Origin: Podocnemis expansa | Lineage: Eukaryota > Chordata > Testudines > Podocnemididae | Assembly (NCBI GenBank): GCA_007922195.1 | Contig: ML682005.1 | Coordinates: 26,943,015 to 27,007,014 of the forward strand | Direction of reading: 5' to 3' | Length of the DNA stretch: 64,000 nucleotides | In this document: piece after piece, positions 63,020 through 64,000 of the stretch | How the letters are laid out: every line of letters starts with the position of its first letter | Numbering within the stretch: position 1 is the first letter of the stretch | The notes under the pieces: model-generated | Databases searched by the model: none | Told to the model about the DNA's origin: nothing | Seen by the model: only the letters and a program-made list of their open reading frames with translations | Translations under genes and position numbers: made by a program

Positions 63020-64000
63020 AACTAGGTCTTGTCTCAGTAGGGGACTGGTCCCTTCCATCCCTACTTTTCTATGATTCTAAGTCTGAATGTAAACAGGTGA
63101 CCTCCCCAAATTCATTTGTAAAGTCCAGTGGTGGCCCAAAGAAGTGTTTGACTCTGTTTAAGAAGACTTGTACTTCAGAATATTTTCCATGAAAGAGTTT
63201 AATACTAATGTGGAAACAAGATCTTAAAAACATAAGTTTGCCCCTTTTTGATGCTTGTTGCCAGCAGAACTATACCACCCCCACTCCTGGCAAAACAAAA
63301 AAACAAAACCACCACCTTTCAGTTTTTCTTGTAAGTGTCCCTACATATGCAAGTAGGAAGACTAAACAGACTTAAAGAACAAAACAAGTCTCTAAAAGGG
63401 TTTTCTTTACTGCAGTGTTTTCTTCTTTCTTCCAGTCTCAGTAGATCTTTAACTAGGTGTCATCTATACTCTTAAAACGAGACAGTGTTGACTAGTCTAA
63501 GGAACTTTACTAGGTAAATCCAGAAACTGCCTTTCTTAGGGAGATGACCATACCTGGTATAGACTAATGTTCTAGTATACGGTTCCAAAACTGCTTGTTG
63601 TAGATGAGCTTGCTGACAAGTGAACTGATAGAACACCAGTTAAGATGGCGAAATGTGAACCAATGAAGTTTTAGAACCTCTAAAATCTGAACCACATTCA
63701 ATAGGAAAGTGTTGCACGTTTCAGCAGCAGTGAAGGCTACCGTGCCACAATCATGTTCTCTGTAGTATTTTCATAAATGGCTGCGTCTTCACAGCCATGC
63801 CCAATTCTCCCACCACATTTGTGCACTGGTGCTAGTAGTAGCAGAGACGGGTCACCAACTGTTTTACACTATTGTATCAAACCTTCTTTTGTGTGGTTAC
63901 AATATAGTTTAAATCTGAAGACAGATGAAATCTAGTAGTTCTGTGATCTGGCAATAAACCCTTGGACAAGTCCATATGTAGACTTCAATATTCACTGCTG

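Larger units (their letters stand above)
61850..63080 (+). mobile_element. CR1 LINE 3' region, plus orientation, carrying two nested hATs
   Basis: ctcctgcagagttcgacagt, then cactggtgaggcctcagctg, gagttgtgtccagctctagg, and the 3' end cccttccatccctacttttctatgattct are ordered CR1 landmarks. Elements at 62654-62837 and 62855-63019 interrupt the 3' UTR. The reading frame is decayed. Confidence 0.88.
55044..64000 (-). other. FAM210A: FAM210A 5' intron (runs past window)
   Basis: Everything beyond the probable acceptor at 55044 is AT-rich with repeats. No CpG-rich promoter and no noncoding first exon is recognisable. In other vertebrates FAM210A is head-to-head with RNMT, and no RNMT sequence was found, so the promoter should lie beyond 64000. 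Confidence 0.6.

Overview
This is a window of vertebrate nuclear DNA from the LDLRAD4-FAM210A locus, which is human 18p11.21 by synteny. The intron-split genes, the many CR1 LINE 3' ends and the dense short hAT, mariner/pogo and MITE-type elements point to a sauropsid. A turtle is my best guess because the CR1 subfamilies and the fold-back repeat resemble turtle repeats. A crocodilian is possible and a bird is unlikely given the repeat load. Species assignment is inference.

Layout. From about 1 to 20.6 kb lies the last part of a large LDLRAD4 intron on the plus strand, filled with transposon debris, then a 54-bp coding exon at 19397-19450 and the terminal coding exon at 20630-21172. The LDLRAD4 3' UTR follows, with AATAAA signals at 21428 and 22258. 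About 24.7 kb between the two stop codons holds UTR, intergenic sequence and repeats, with no other gene I can support. FAM210A is on the minus strand, tail-to-tail with LDLRAD4. Its three coding exons (54552-55012, 47874-47985, 45876-46274) join in frame to a 323-residue protein. From 55044 to the end is its 5' intron, since no first exon or CpG-rich promoter is visible.

The two proteins are unrelated in pathway. LDLRAD4 is a membrane-anchored negative regulator of TGF-beta/Smad signalling and a NEDD4-family ligase partner. FAM210A is a mitochondrial membrane protein supporting mitochondrial translation. Their neighbourhood reflects conserved synteny, not an operon.

The most notable gene-level feature is the FAM210A C-terminus: eight tandem 11-residue helical repeats where the human protein has about three. 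The most notable non-genic features are (1) a fold-back retroelement with an 11-bp target duplication and a hammerhead-ribozyme-like core, (2) repeated nesting of transposons inside each other, several datable by order of insertion, and (3) one GC-rich minisatellite-like unit shared by two unrelated DNA transposon families. No CRISPR, bacterial operon or obviously new enzymatic system is present.
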